DNA of 8,117 nt, taken from positions 1 to 8,117 of the forward strand of contig JAZNKF010000006.1 in NCBI GenBank assembly GCA_045578425.1, written 5' to 3'. A program made the position numbers and the translations under genes. Source of the DNA: RGIG3009 sp045578425 (GTDB lineage Bacteria; Bacillota; Clostridia; Oscillospirales; Acutalibacteraceae). Below, piece by piece: positions 1-6,133 of the stretch. The stretch's first letter is position 1. Each line of letters opens with the position of its first letter. The notes beneath the pieces were generated by a model. That model saw only the letters and a list, made by a program, of their open reading frames with translations, did no database searches and was not told the DNA's origin.

Positions 1-24
1 TTGGAATTGGCACAAGCAATTTAA
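1..24 (+). CDS. 3' tail of an upstream gene (partial, unidentified)
   Basis: Read from base 1, the frame gives LELAQAI followed by TAA at 22-24, 12 nt before a terminator hairpin. Seven residues cannot identify a protein. In Clostridia the gene before the DUF177-rpmF pair is often acetate kinase (ackA), and a short tail of this kind would suit it, but that is inference from gene order only. A second reading is possible: frame 3 stays open from base 3 to a TAA at 34-36, directly at the foot of the hairpin. Confidence 0.3.
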   Translation: MELAQAI

Positions 25-36
25 CGAATCCTCGAT

Positions 37-79
37 AACGGAGTGCCGTACACGGCACTCCGTTTGTCTGCTTTTTCTA
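37..79 (+). terminator. Rho-independent terminator of the upstream gene
   Basis: A perfect 12-bp stem pairs 37-48 with 53-64 around the loop TACA. It is GC-rich (ACGGAGTGCCG on the left arm) and is followed by a T-rich stretch at 63-77. The T-run is interrupted by G and C, so termination may be incomplete. It separates the upstream gene from the promoter at 115-143. Confidence 0.8.
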
Positions 80-114
80 ATTTTAAAAAAAGTATCGGAA
101 TTTCAAAAAAGATA

Positions 115-143
115 TTGACAAAACCGGTGCGTATCGGTATAAT
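115..143 (+). promoter_or_regulatory. Consensus SigA (sigma-70 type) promoter for yceD-rpmF
   Basis: The -35 box TTGACA (115-120) and the -10 box TATAAT (138-143) both match the consensus at all six positions, with the optimal 17-bp spacer. Upstream are two A-tracts, 85-91 and 105-110, each preceded by TTTT or TTTC and about 20 bp apart. They could bend the DNA or act as an UP element. Transcription would be expected to start near 149-151, giving a leader of only about 20 nt before the ATG at 170. This fits strong growth-linked expression of a ribosomal protein gene. No regulator site could be identified. Confidence 0.9.
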
Positions 144-169
144 ATTTTGCGTGACTATTGAGGTGAAGT

Positions 170-664
170 ATGCTTCTTCAATTACAATCCTTGTTTGTTG
201 GCGAAAAGGAACACCTGCCAATCGATTGCACTTTGGATTTTTCAAAGTTGGAATGGAACGGTGAGTATCCCTTTCGTGAACCGGTAAAAGTGTCAGGAAA
301 GGTCAGTTTATCGGCCGGTGTTGTAACACTCAAAGCCGATGTTAGCTACCAATACGAAGGTGCTTGCGACCGCTGTGCCGCGCCCCTTTGCCACGAACGG
401 CGATTCACGATGGAGCATATTCTTGTGGTTTCCCTCAATCACGAGGATAATGACAGCTTTGTCTTGATTGACAACTATCAACTTCCGCTGGATGAATTGG
501 TGGAAGAAGATTTGCTTCTTGACCAGCCGTCAAAAGTGCTGTGTAGTGAAGACTGTCGTGGTCTTTGTGCAACGTGCGGCAAAAACCTGAATGAAGGTTC
601 TTGTGACTGCCGTCACGAAGCAATCGACCCCCGATTAGCAGCATTACAACAATTGTTAGATTAG
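170..664 (+). CDS. yceD: DUF177 (YceD-type) protein, 164 aa
   Basis: This small cytoplasmic protein belongs to the DUF177 family (YceD of E. coli, YlbN of Bacillus). The family is nearly always encoded just before rpmF; its bacterial role is poorly defined, and plant relatives have been linked to 23S rRNA accumulation. Two cysteine groups are visible: GACDRCAAPL (C66, C69) and a C-terminal cluster CSEDCRGLCATCGKNLN (C125, C129, C133, C136) followed by C145 and C147. This is the typical DUF177 layout and suggests metal binding. The length is normal. The ATG at 170 has GAGGTGA at 160-166, a rather short spacing, and follows the consensus promoter by about 27 nt. rpmF begins 28 nt after the stop. 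The C-terminal pattern makes the family assignment firm; the molecular function is not known from the sequence. Confidence 0.93.
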   Translation: MLLQLQSLFVGEKEHLPIDCTLDFSKLEWNGEYPFREPVKVSGKVSLSAGVVTLKADVSYQYEGACDRCAAPLCHERRFTMEHILVVSLNHEDNDSFVLIDNYQLPLDELVEEDLLLDQPSKVLCSEDCRGLCATCGKNLNEGSCDCRHEAIDPRLAALQQLLD

Positions 665-677
665 TTTTGATTATTTT

Positions 678-686
678 AAGGAGGTG
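678..686 (+). promoter_or_regulatory. Ribosome binding site that fixes the rpmF start
   Basis: AAGGAGGTG at 678-686 is a near-perfect Shine-Dalgarno sequence 6 nt before the ATG at 693. It contains a GTG at 684 in the same frame, which would add MLT to the protein. That GTG lies inside the ribosome binding site itself, so it is not the start. bL32 proteins also normally begin MAVPKRK, as here from 693. Confidence 0.9.
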
Positions 687-692
687 CTGACG

Positions 693-875
693 ATGGCGGT
701 ACCCAAGAGAAAAAGTTCAAAGGCGCGTCGCGACAAACGTCGTAACAATGTTTGGAAAACTGTGGCTCCCGAATTGGTAAAATGCCCGCAGTGCGGCGAA
801 TACAAACGCCCGCACCGTCTTTGCGGAGCTTGCGGCTATTACAACGGCAGACAAATTGTCAAGGTTGAACAATAA
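693..875 (+). CDS. rpmF: 50S ribosomal protein bL32
   Basis: A 60-residue basic protein of the large ribosomal subunit. It begins with the diagnostic MAVPKRKSSKARRDKRRNN and carries a four-cysteine zinc knuckle, C31-x2-C34 and C44-x2-C47 (CPQCGEYKRPHRLCGACG). It is therefore the zinc-binding (C+) form of L32. Length and ending (IVKVEQ) are normal for the family. It lies 28 nt after yceD and shares its promoter. A terminator hairpin begins 37 nt after the stop. In many Firmicutes plsX follows rpmF; here it does not. Confidence 0.98.
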   Translation: MAVPKRKSSKARRDKRRNNVWKTVAPELVKCPQCGEYKRPHRLCGACGYYNGRQIVKVEQ

Positions 876-912
876 GTTCCCACCGGCTGTAAATGCCCCA
901 CAAACAACAAAG

Positions 913-956
913 AACAGAGGGTGTGACCCGGTATAGGGTTATACCCTCTGTTTTTT
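913..956 (+). terminator. Strong hairpin terminator after rpmF, possible attenuator before the DUF512 gene
   Basis: The arms 913-929 and 936-952 form a 17-bp stem with two G-U wobbles and a 6-nt loop (GGTATA). The stem starts AACAGAGGGT and ends ACCCTCTGTT. A run of six T follows at 951-956. This is a classical Rho-independent terminator for yceD-rpmF. The Shine-Dalgarno of the next gene starts only 9 nt later and no promoter is visible between them, so part of the transcription of the downstream genes may come from read-through. Confidence 0.9.
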
Positions 957-976
957 AACAAGAAAGGAGTATTGAC

Positions 977-2275
977 ATGGCAGTAACGGTAGCACAAGTG
1001 TTATTTGGCAGTCCTGCATGGCGCAAAAAAATTGCCGCCGGCGATGTGCTGCTTTCTGTAAACGGCAATCCCATTACCGATGTTTTGGATTACCGTTTTC
1101 ATATCACCGAGTCACGTTTAACGCTGGTGTTGGATACTCCCAAAGGCAACCGTACCGTGCGTATTCGTAAAAAAGAATACGAAGATATCGGCTTAGAATT
1201 TGAAACGTATTTAATGGATAAACAACACACTTGCCGTAACGGTTGCATTTTTTGTTTTATCGACCAAATGCCCGCCGGCATGCGGGAAAGCTTGTATTTT
1301 AAAGACGACGACAGTCGCCTGTCGTTTTTGTTTGGCAACTACATTACGCTCACGAATTTGTCAGAACACGAAATTGAGCGTATTTTAAAAATGCATATCA
1401 GCCCTATCAACATTTCGGTTCATACCACAAACCCTGAATTGCGCTGCAAAATGATGAACAACCGCTTTGCGGGAGAAACGTTGCAACTGATGAATCGTTT
1501 TGCCGAGGCGGGAATTCACATGGAATGTCAGTTGGTGTTGTGTCCCGGTTGGAACGATGGGGAAGAACTCGAACGTAGCATACACGACTTGGCGGCACTG
1601 TCACCCGCAGTACAAAGCGTAGCCGTGGTACCGGTAGGTCTTACCAAACATCGCGAAGGATTAACACCACTTCGCCCGTTTACTGCCGAAGAGGCCGCTA
1701 GGGTGGTTGATACGGTTGAACATTTTGGCGATTGTATGTTGGCAGCAACGGGAAACCGCGTGGTTTATGCGGCGGATGAATGGTATTTGTTGGCAGAAAG
1801 GCCCATTCCGAGTGAAGAGTTTTACGGCGAAATGCCGCAACTGGAAAATGGTGTTGGGTTGATGGCTTTACTTCGTTCTCAATTTGCCGAGGCGTTGGAA
1901 AACACTACAGAAGTGAAGGCAAAAGGGACCGATACATTGTTGGTGACAGGTGTTGCGGCAGCACCGTTAATCAGTGAATTGGTGGCACTTGCCAAAGATA
2001 AATTTCCGCAAATTAATGCGCGTGTGCAAGCGGTACAAAATGATTTTTTTGGTGAGACTATTACCGTTGCAGGATTGGTAACGGGGACGGATATTTTGCA
2101 GCAAGTACAACCAAATACCGCGCAACGTATTCTTATTCCGGACGTGATGTTACGCCATGAGGGTGACCGCTTTTTGGATGATGTAACCCCGCAGGACTTG
2201 AAAGAAAAATTGGGAGCATCGGTACAGGTGCTTCCCGTTGATGGCAAAATGTTGCTTTTGGCATTGTTGCAATAG
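977..2275 (+). CDS. DUF512-family radical SAM protein with N-terminal PDZ-like domain
   Basis: A 432-residue protein of the DUF512 family, known in Clostridia and Cyanobacteria but without an established reaction. Residues about 1-65 resemble a PDZ-like domain (GSPAW...AAGDVLLSVNGNPITDVLDYRF). A radical SAM core follows, with the [4Fe-4S] ligands C86-x3-C90-x2-C93 in CRNGCIFCFIDQMP. Family-typical stretches are SVHTTNPELR (about 147-156) and LCPGWNDGEEL (188-198). The C-terminal half is the DUF512 domain, ending with DVMLRHEGDRFLDDVT and LPVDGKMLL. The ATG at 977 has AGGAG at 965-969 with 7-nt spacing. der starts 14 nt after the stop, and the TAG lies inside the der ribosome binding site, so the two are probably cotranscribed. 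That suggests a link to ribosome or RNA maturation, but this is inference. The family call is firm; the substrate is unknown. Confidence 0.92.
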   Translation: MAVTVAQVLFGSPAWRKKIAAGDVLLSVNGNPITDVLDYRFHITESRLTLVLDTPKGNRTVRIRKKEYEDIGLEFETYLMDKQHTCRNGCIFCFIDQMPAGMRESLYFKDDDSRLSFLFGNYITLTNLSEHEIERILKMHISPINISVHTTNPELRCKMMNNRFAGETLQLMNRFAEAGIHMECQLVLCPGWNDGEELERSIHDLAALSPAVQSVAVVPVGLTKHREGLTPLRPFTAEEAARVVDTVEHFGDCMLAATGNRVVYAADEWYLLAERPIPSEEFYGEMPQLENGVGLMALLRSQFAEALENTTEVKAKGTDTLLVTGVAAAPLISELVALAKDKFPQINARVQAVQNDFFGETITVAGLVTGTDILQQVQPNTAQRILIPDVMLRHEGDRFLDDVTPQDLKEKLGASVQVLPVDGKMLLLALLQ

Positions 2276-2289
2276 GAGGTGACGATACA

Positions 2290-3621
2290 ATGGCAAAACC
2301 GATAGTGGCGGTGGTAGGCCGTCCCAATGTAGGAAAATCTACTTTATTTAATAAATTAATCGGACAACGTTTGGCAATCGTAAAAGATACACCGGGTGTG
2401 ACACGTGACCGTATTTTTGCAGACTGCGAATGGCGCGGACGTCACTTTATGTTGGCAGATACGGGTGGTATTGAGCCATATTCCGATGATATTATCTTGT
2501 CTCAAATGCGCCGTCAAGCGCAACTGGCCATTGAACAAGCAGATGTTATTGTGCTGGTAACGGATTTGCAATCCGGTGTGACGGCAAACGACAGCGATGT
2601 GGCGACCATGTTGCAAAAAAGCGGAAAACCGGTTGTCCTTTGCGTCAATAAGTGTGATCGTATCGGCGCTTTGCCTGCGGAATTTTACGAATTTTATAAC
2701 CTGGGATTGGGCGACCCTGTTCCTGTATCTTCCTTGCACGGTAGTGGTACCGGCGATTTATTGGATGCTGTGTTTGAACATTTCCCGCCGGAAGAAGAAA
2801 CCGAAGAAGAAAGCGACTGCATTAAAGTGGCGGTTATCGGTAAGCCCAATGCGGGTAAATCGTCACTGGTTAACGCCTTGGCAGGGGAAGAGCGCAGTAT
2901 TGTGTCGGATATTGCGGGTACGACTCGTGATTCTATTGATACCGAGATTCAAACCCCGGGCGGCAAATTTTTGCTGATTGATACGGCGGGTTTACGCCGC
3001 CGTAGCCGCGTGGACGATGCCATCGAAAAATACAGTGCGTTGCGTGCCGAAATGGCGGTGGAACGCGCCGATGTTTGCGTGATTTTGATAGACGGTGTAG
3101 AAGGCTTTACCGAACAAGACAGTAAAGTAGCGGGGATGGCTCACGACAAGGGTAAAGCCTGTATCATTGCTGTGAACAAATGGGACGCTGTCGAAAAAGA
3201 CGATAAAACCATGTCGCAAATGCGCAAAAAGCTGGAAAACGATTTTAGTTTTATGTCGTATGCACCGTTTGTGTTTATTTCTGCCAAAACCGGTCAACGA
3301 TTAAATCGGTTGCTTGAACTCATTACGTATGTTAACGGACAAAACACCATGCGTGTTTCTACCGGCATGCTCAACGACGTGTTAGCGCAAGCAACAACGC
3401 GTGTACAACCACCCACGGATAAAGGTAGACGTTTGAAAATTTATTATATGACACAACCGTCTACTCGCCCGCCAACGTTTGTGTTTTTTGTTAACCGCGC
3501 GGATTTGTTCCATTTTTCGTATCAACGGTACTTGGAAAATCAGTTGCGCGAAACGTTTGGATTGGAAGGAACACCGATTCGTTTTATCATTCGTGAACGC
3601 GGCGAAAAGAGCGAAAAATAG
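2290..3621 (+). CDS. der: Ribosome-assembly GTPase Der (EngA), two tandem G domains
   Basis: Der is an essential GTPase that acts in the cytoplasm on maturation of the 50S subunit. All expected parts are present in 443 residues. G domain 1 has the P-loop GRPNVGKST (10-18), PGVTRD (35-40), DTGG (57-60) and NKCD (120-123). An acidic linker (EEETEEES, about 168-175) leads to G domain 2 with GKPNAGKSS (184-192), AGTTRD (209-214), DTAG (231-234), NKWD (296-299) and SAK (331-333). A KH-like C-terminal domain occupies about 355-440. The ATG at 2290 follows AGGAGG at 2274-2279 with 10-nt spacing, and this ribosome binding site overlaps the stop of the DUF512 gene. plsY starts 11 nt downstream. Length and motifs are typical and no key residue is missing. 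Confidence 0.99.
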   Translation: MAKPIVAVVGRPNVGKSTLFNKLIGQRLAIVKDTPGVTRDRIFADCEWRGRHFMLADTGGIEPYSDDIILSQMRRQAQLAIEQADVIVLVTDLQSGVTANDSDVATMLQKSGKPVVLCVNKCDRIGALPAEFYEFYNLGLGDPVPVSSLHGSGTGDLLDAVFEHFPPEEETEEESDCIKVAVIGKPNAGKSSLVNALAGEERSIVSDIAGTTRDSIDTEIQTPGGKFLLIDTAGLRRRSRVDDAIEKYSALRAEMAVERADVCVILIDGVEGFTEQDSKVAGMAHDKGKACIIAVNKWDAVEKDDKTMSQMRKKLENDFSFMSYAPFVFISAKTGQRLNRLLELITYVNGQNTMRVSTGMLNDVLAQATTRVQPPTDKGRRLKIYYMTQPSTRPPTFVFFVNRADLFHFSYQRYLENQLRETFGLEGTPIRFIIRERGEKSEK

Positions 3622-3632
3622 GAGATAATTCT

Positions 3633-4355
3633 ATGTTGGTTTATTTACAAAACAGTTGGCTTGCCCTGCTGCTGGCGGCGATTGTTGCTTATTTGTTGGG
3701 GAGTATCAGTTTTGCTATCATTGTTACACGTGCCTTTTCGGGAAACGATATTCGCTCGTTTGGCAGTGGCAATGCCGGTGCAACCAATGTTTTACGTTCA
3801 CAAGGGGCGTTACCGGCAATCCTCACTTTTGTGGGTGATTTGGGCAAAAGTATGTTGTCGGTATATATCGGCGGTGAGTTGCTCAAAACCTTGCAATTCA
3901 ATCCTATTTTGTCATCATCGTATGTTGGGGAATGGAATGTTTATTCACCGGAAAACTTGGCGTTAGTCGGCTCTTATTTAGCCGGAATTTGCTGTATACT
4001 CGGTCATTTGTATCCGCTGTATTTTGGCTTTCGCGGCGGCAAAGGCGTGATGACGGTATTGGGTATTACTTTGTTGCTGGATTGGCGTTCCGCATTGGTT
4101 TTGTTGGCAATCTTCGGTATGGTTGTGTTGTTCTCGCGCATGGTTTCGCTTGGTTCCATTGTGGCGGGACTTGTCATGCCGGTTGTTACGTATGTGTTTC
4201 GCACGTATCTTTATCACCAACCATGGCCGACAGTTACGTTTTGTACGGTGGCAACTGCGGTAATGGCAATTATCGTTATCATTAAACATCGGTCAAACAT
4301 TTGCCGTATTTTTAACGGTACAGAATCAAAAATAGGAGCGAAATCTCATGGCTGA
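3633..4355 (+). CDS. plsY: Glycerol-3-phosphate acyltransferase PlsY (acyl-phosphate dependent)
   Basis: PlsY is an integral membrane enzyme that moves an acyl group from acyl-phosphate to sn-glycerol-3-phosphate, giving lysophosphatidic acid. Its three conserved cytoplasmic motifs are visible: SFGSGNAGATN (42-52), GHLYPLYFGFRGGKG (124-138) and KHRSNICRIFNGTE (218-231). Several hydrophobic membrane segments lie between them, for instance about 8-32, 109-126, 153-168 and 172-190. At 240 residues it is longer than the usual roughly 190-215; the extra length is mainly a polar stretch at about 88-108 (NPILSSSYVGEWNVYSPENL) between membrane segments. In the first part VGDLGKS replaces the more usual DxxKG. 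The ATG at 3633 has AGGAG at 3620-3624. The 3' end overlaps gpsA by 8 nt, so translation is probably coupled with the enzyme that supplies its substrate. Confidence 0.97.
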   Translation: MLVYLQNSWLALLLAAIVAYLLGSISFAIIVTRAFSGNDIRSFGSGNAGATNVLRSQGALPAILTFVGDLGKSMLSVYIGGELLKTLQFNPILSSSYVGEWNVYSPENLALVGSYLAGICCILGHLYPLYFGFRGGKGVMTVLGITLLLDWRSALVLLAIFGMVVLFSRMVSLGSIVAGLVMPVVTYVFRTYLYHQPWPTVTFCTVATAVMAIIVIIKHRSNICRIFNGTESKIGAKSHG

Positions 4356-5355
4356 TATTTCGGTGTTAGGTGCCGGTGGATGGGGAACGGCTTTGGCGGT
4401 AATGGCTGACCGACAAGGGCACCGTGTTACGTTGTGGTCACCGTTTGCTGAAGAAGTAGAAGCAATCCGTCGTCATGGGCAGCACGTTAAATTGTTACCT
4501 AATATTGCGGTTTCGCCTTCCATTCGATTAACCACGGACATAGCAAGCACGGTAAAAGCCGATTTGTTGATTTTTGCCGTGCCGTCTTTTGCTATTGCCA
4601 AAACGGCACAGCGTCTTTGCCCGTTTGTCACTGGAAAAACAGTAATCGCCAACGCCGGTAAAGGCTTGGAGGAGGATACCTTCTGTCGCTTTACAGAGGT
4701 TATTCGGCGGGAAATACCGTTTGCGGTTCCTGTGGCACTGTCAGGGCCTTCTCATGCAGAAGAGGTGGGGCGCTCTCTCCCCACCGTGGTGGTTAGTGCT
4801 TCACAAGATATTACCGCGGCGAAAAAGGTGCAGTCCTTATTGATTAATCCTTCGTTTCGTATTTACACTACCGACGATGTGGTTGGTGTGGAACTGGGCG
4901 GTGCTTTAAAAAACGTTATTGCATTGGCTGCCGGTATTTGCGATGGCTTGGATATGGGGGATAATACCAAAGCCGCACTTATGACGCGCGGATTGGCAGA
5001 AATTGCCCGCTTGGGTGTGAGTATGGGGGCAAACTTGGAAACCTTTGCCGGACTATCCGGTATGGGGGATTTGATTGTCACTTGCTCGAGTATGCATTCC
5101 CGCAACCGCCGTGCCGGTATTCTTATCGGGCAGGGGGTAGCACCAAAAGAAGCTATCCAAACCGTGGGGACGGTAGAGGGTTACTTTGTTGCCAAAACCG
5201 CGTTTGTTTTGTCGCAAAAGCAAGGAGTCGAAATGCCCATTACCGAAGCCTGTTTTCGTATTTGCTATGAGGGCTTTTCACCCAAACGTGCAGTCGACGC
5301 CTTAATGCAACGTCCGTGTAGTAATGAACAAAATGGTCTTTGGATGACAAATTGA
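4348..5355 (+). CDS. gpsA: NAD(P)H-dependent glycerol-3-phosphate dehydrogenase
   Basis: GpsA reduces dihydroxyacetone phosphate to sn-glycerol-3-phosphate, the backbone for phospholipids, in the cytoplasm. The 335-residue protein has the N-terminal Rossmann motif GAGGWGTALA (8-17), then NAGKGLE (102-108, K105), LSGPSHAEEV (131-140), the catalytic-lysine segment GGALKNVIALAAG (184-196, K188), DNTKAALMTRGL (205-216) and FAGLSGMGDLIVTCSS (233-248) followed by SRNRRAG. Length and motifs are standard. The ATG at 4348 has AGGAG at 4334-4338, 9 nt upstream and still within plsY. The overlap with plsY and the matched metabolic step indicate joint expression. A shared terminator begins 2 nt after the stop. 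Confidence 0.98.
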   Translation: MADISVLGAGGWGTALAVMADRQGHRVTLWSPFAEEVEAIRRHGQHVKLLPNIAVSPSIRLTTDIASTVKADLLIFAVPSFAIAKTAQRLCPFVTGKTVIANAGKGLEEDTFCRFTEVIRREIPFAVPVALSGPSHAEEVGRSLPTVVVSASQDITAAKKVQSLLINPSFRIYTTDDVVGVELGGALKNVIALAAGICDGLDMGDNTKAALMTRGLAEIARLGVSMGANLETFAGLSGMGDLIVTCSSMHSRNRRAGILIGQGVAPKEAIQTVGTVEGYFVAKTAFVLSQKQGVEMPITEACFRICYEGFSPKRAVDALMQRPCSNEQNGLWMTN

Positions 5356-5356
5356 T

Positions 5357-5398
5357 AAAAAGCGGAGAAGAAAGTTTACTTTCTTCTCCGCTTTTTTT
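5357..5398. terminator. Bidirectional terminator between gpsA and nagB
   Basis: A perfect 18-bp stem pairs 5357-5374 with 5379-5396 around the loop TTTA. The core is GCGGAGAAGAAAG. On the + strand it ends in a run of seven T (5392-5398) and closes the gpsA run. On the - strand the mirror-image run of five T (5361 down to 5357) closes the nagB run. The gpsA stop (5353-5355) and the nagB stop (5397-5399) both abut the stem, so one hairpin serves two convergent operons. Confidence 0.93.
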
Positions 5399-6107
5399 AG
5401 TTTTCGCTGAAAATTACGGTAACGTTCGGATGCAGTTGCAAAATAGAAGCGGGAATACGTGGTGTAATCGGTCCGTAAAACGCTTTTTCCACAATATCCT
5501 TTTTACTTTTACCATTGGCAATCAACAACACTTTTTTAGCAGACATGATGGCGCCCATACCCATTGTCACCGCACCGGTGGGAACATCGGCCTTGGAAGC
5601 AAAAAAGCGAGCGTTTGCCTCAATAGTGGATTCATCCAATGTGACTCCGTGAGTTTCTTTGATAAACACATCGTCGGGCTCGTTAAAACCGATATGACCG
5701 TCAAGACCAATGCCCAACAACTGCAAATCGATGCCGCCGAGTGCGGCAATCAAATCATCGTATCGTTTTCCTTCTGCGGCGATATCTGCGGCGCAACCAT
5801 TCGGCACAAACGTGTGGTCTTTGCGGATATTGACGTGATCAAAAAGATTGTGGTCCATGAAATACCGATAGCTTTGGTCATTTGTTCCGTTAAGGCCGAT
5901 ATATTCATCCAAGTTTACCGACGTGACGGTGGAAAAATCAATGTCCCCGTTTTTATAGTATTCAATTAATTTTTGATACGTGCCAACAGGGGAGGAACCG
6001 GTAGCCAAACCAAGAACGCAATTGGGCTTTACCGTGATTTGCGCGGCAATTAAATTGGCTGCTTTTTGACTGAGCTCCTCATAACTTTTTACCGTAATAA
6101 AATTCAT
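5397..6107 (-). CDS. nagB: Glucosamine-6-phosphate deaminase
   Basis: NagB converts glucosamine-6-phosphate and water to fructose-6-phosphate and ammonia, reversibly, in the cytoplasm. The 236-residue protein shows the phosphate loop LATGSSPVGTY (34-44), NLDEYIGL (65-72) and LGIGLDGHIGFNEP (131-144). D67, D136, H138 and E143 correspond to the E. coli catalytic residues Asp72, Asp141, His143 and Glu148, all with the same offset. The length matches the short Firmicutes form (about 240 residues) rather than the allosteric 266-residue E. coli enzyme. The ATG at 6107 has AAGGAG at 6120-6115. It lies 26 nt after the GlmU-like gene and is the last gene of the run. The context next to glmM leaves open whether it works in breakdown or, in reverse, in synthesis of amino sugars. 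Confidence 0.97.
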   Translation of the reverse strand: MNFITVKSYEELSQKAANLIAAQITVKPNCVLGLATGSSPVGTYQKLIEYYKNGDIDFSTVTSVNLDEYIGLNGTNDQSYRYFMDHNLFDHVNIRKDHTFVPNGCAADIAAEGKRYDDLIAALGGIDLQLLGIGLDGHIGFNEPDDVFIKETHGVTLDESTIEANARFFASKADVPTGAVTMGMGAIMSAKKVLLIANGKSKKDIVEKAFYGPITPRIPASILQLHPNVTVIFSEN

Positions 6108-6133
6108 GTCAATACTCCTTTTTTAAAAATAGA

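Noticed and set aside
112..145. Possible operator dyad over the promoter (ACCG at 123-126 with CGGT at 135-138, and ATATT with AATAT at the ends)
   Set aside because: The two inverted pairs have different centres and very short arms, and they do not resemble the FapR site I know, so I would not call an operator.
21..245. - strand open frame of 74 codons across the first promoter region
   Set aside because: It runs through the terminator, the consensus promoter and the start of yceD on the opposite strand; it has no recognisable motif.
1879..2247. - strand open frame of 122 codons inside the DUF512 gene
   Set aside because: It is antisense to the conserved DUF512 domain, with no ribosome binding site and a low-complexity Ser/Thr/Cys composition typical of a shadow frame.
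5340..5969. Long + strand open frame of 209 codons opposite nagB
   Set aside because: It lies almost entirely antisense to nagB, which has all its catalytic motifs. It starts inside gpsA without a ribosome binding site, crosses the terminator hairpin, and its translation resembles no family I know.
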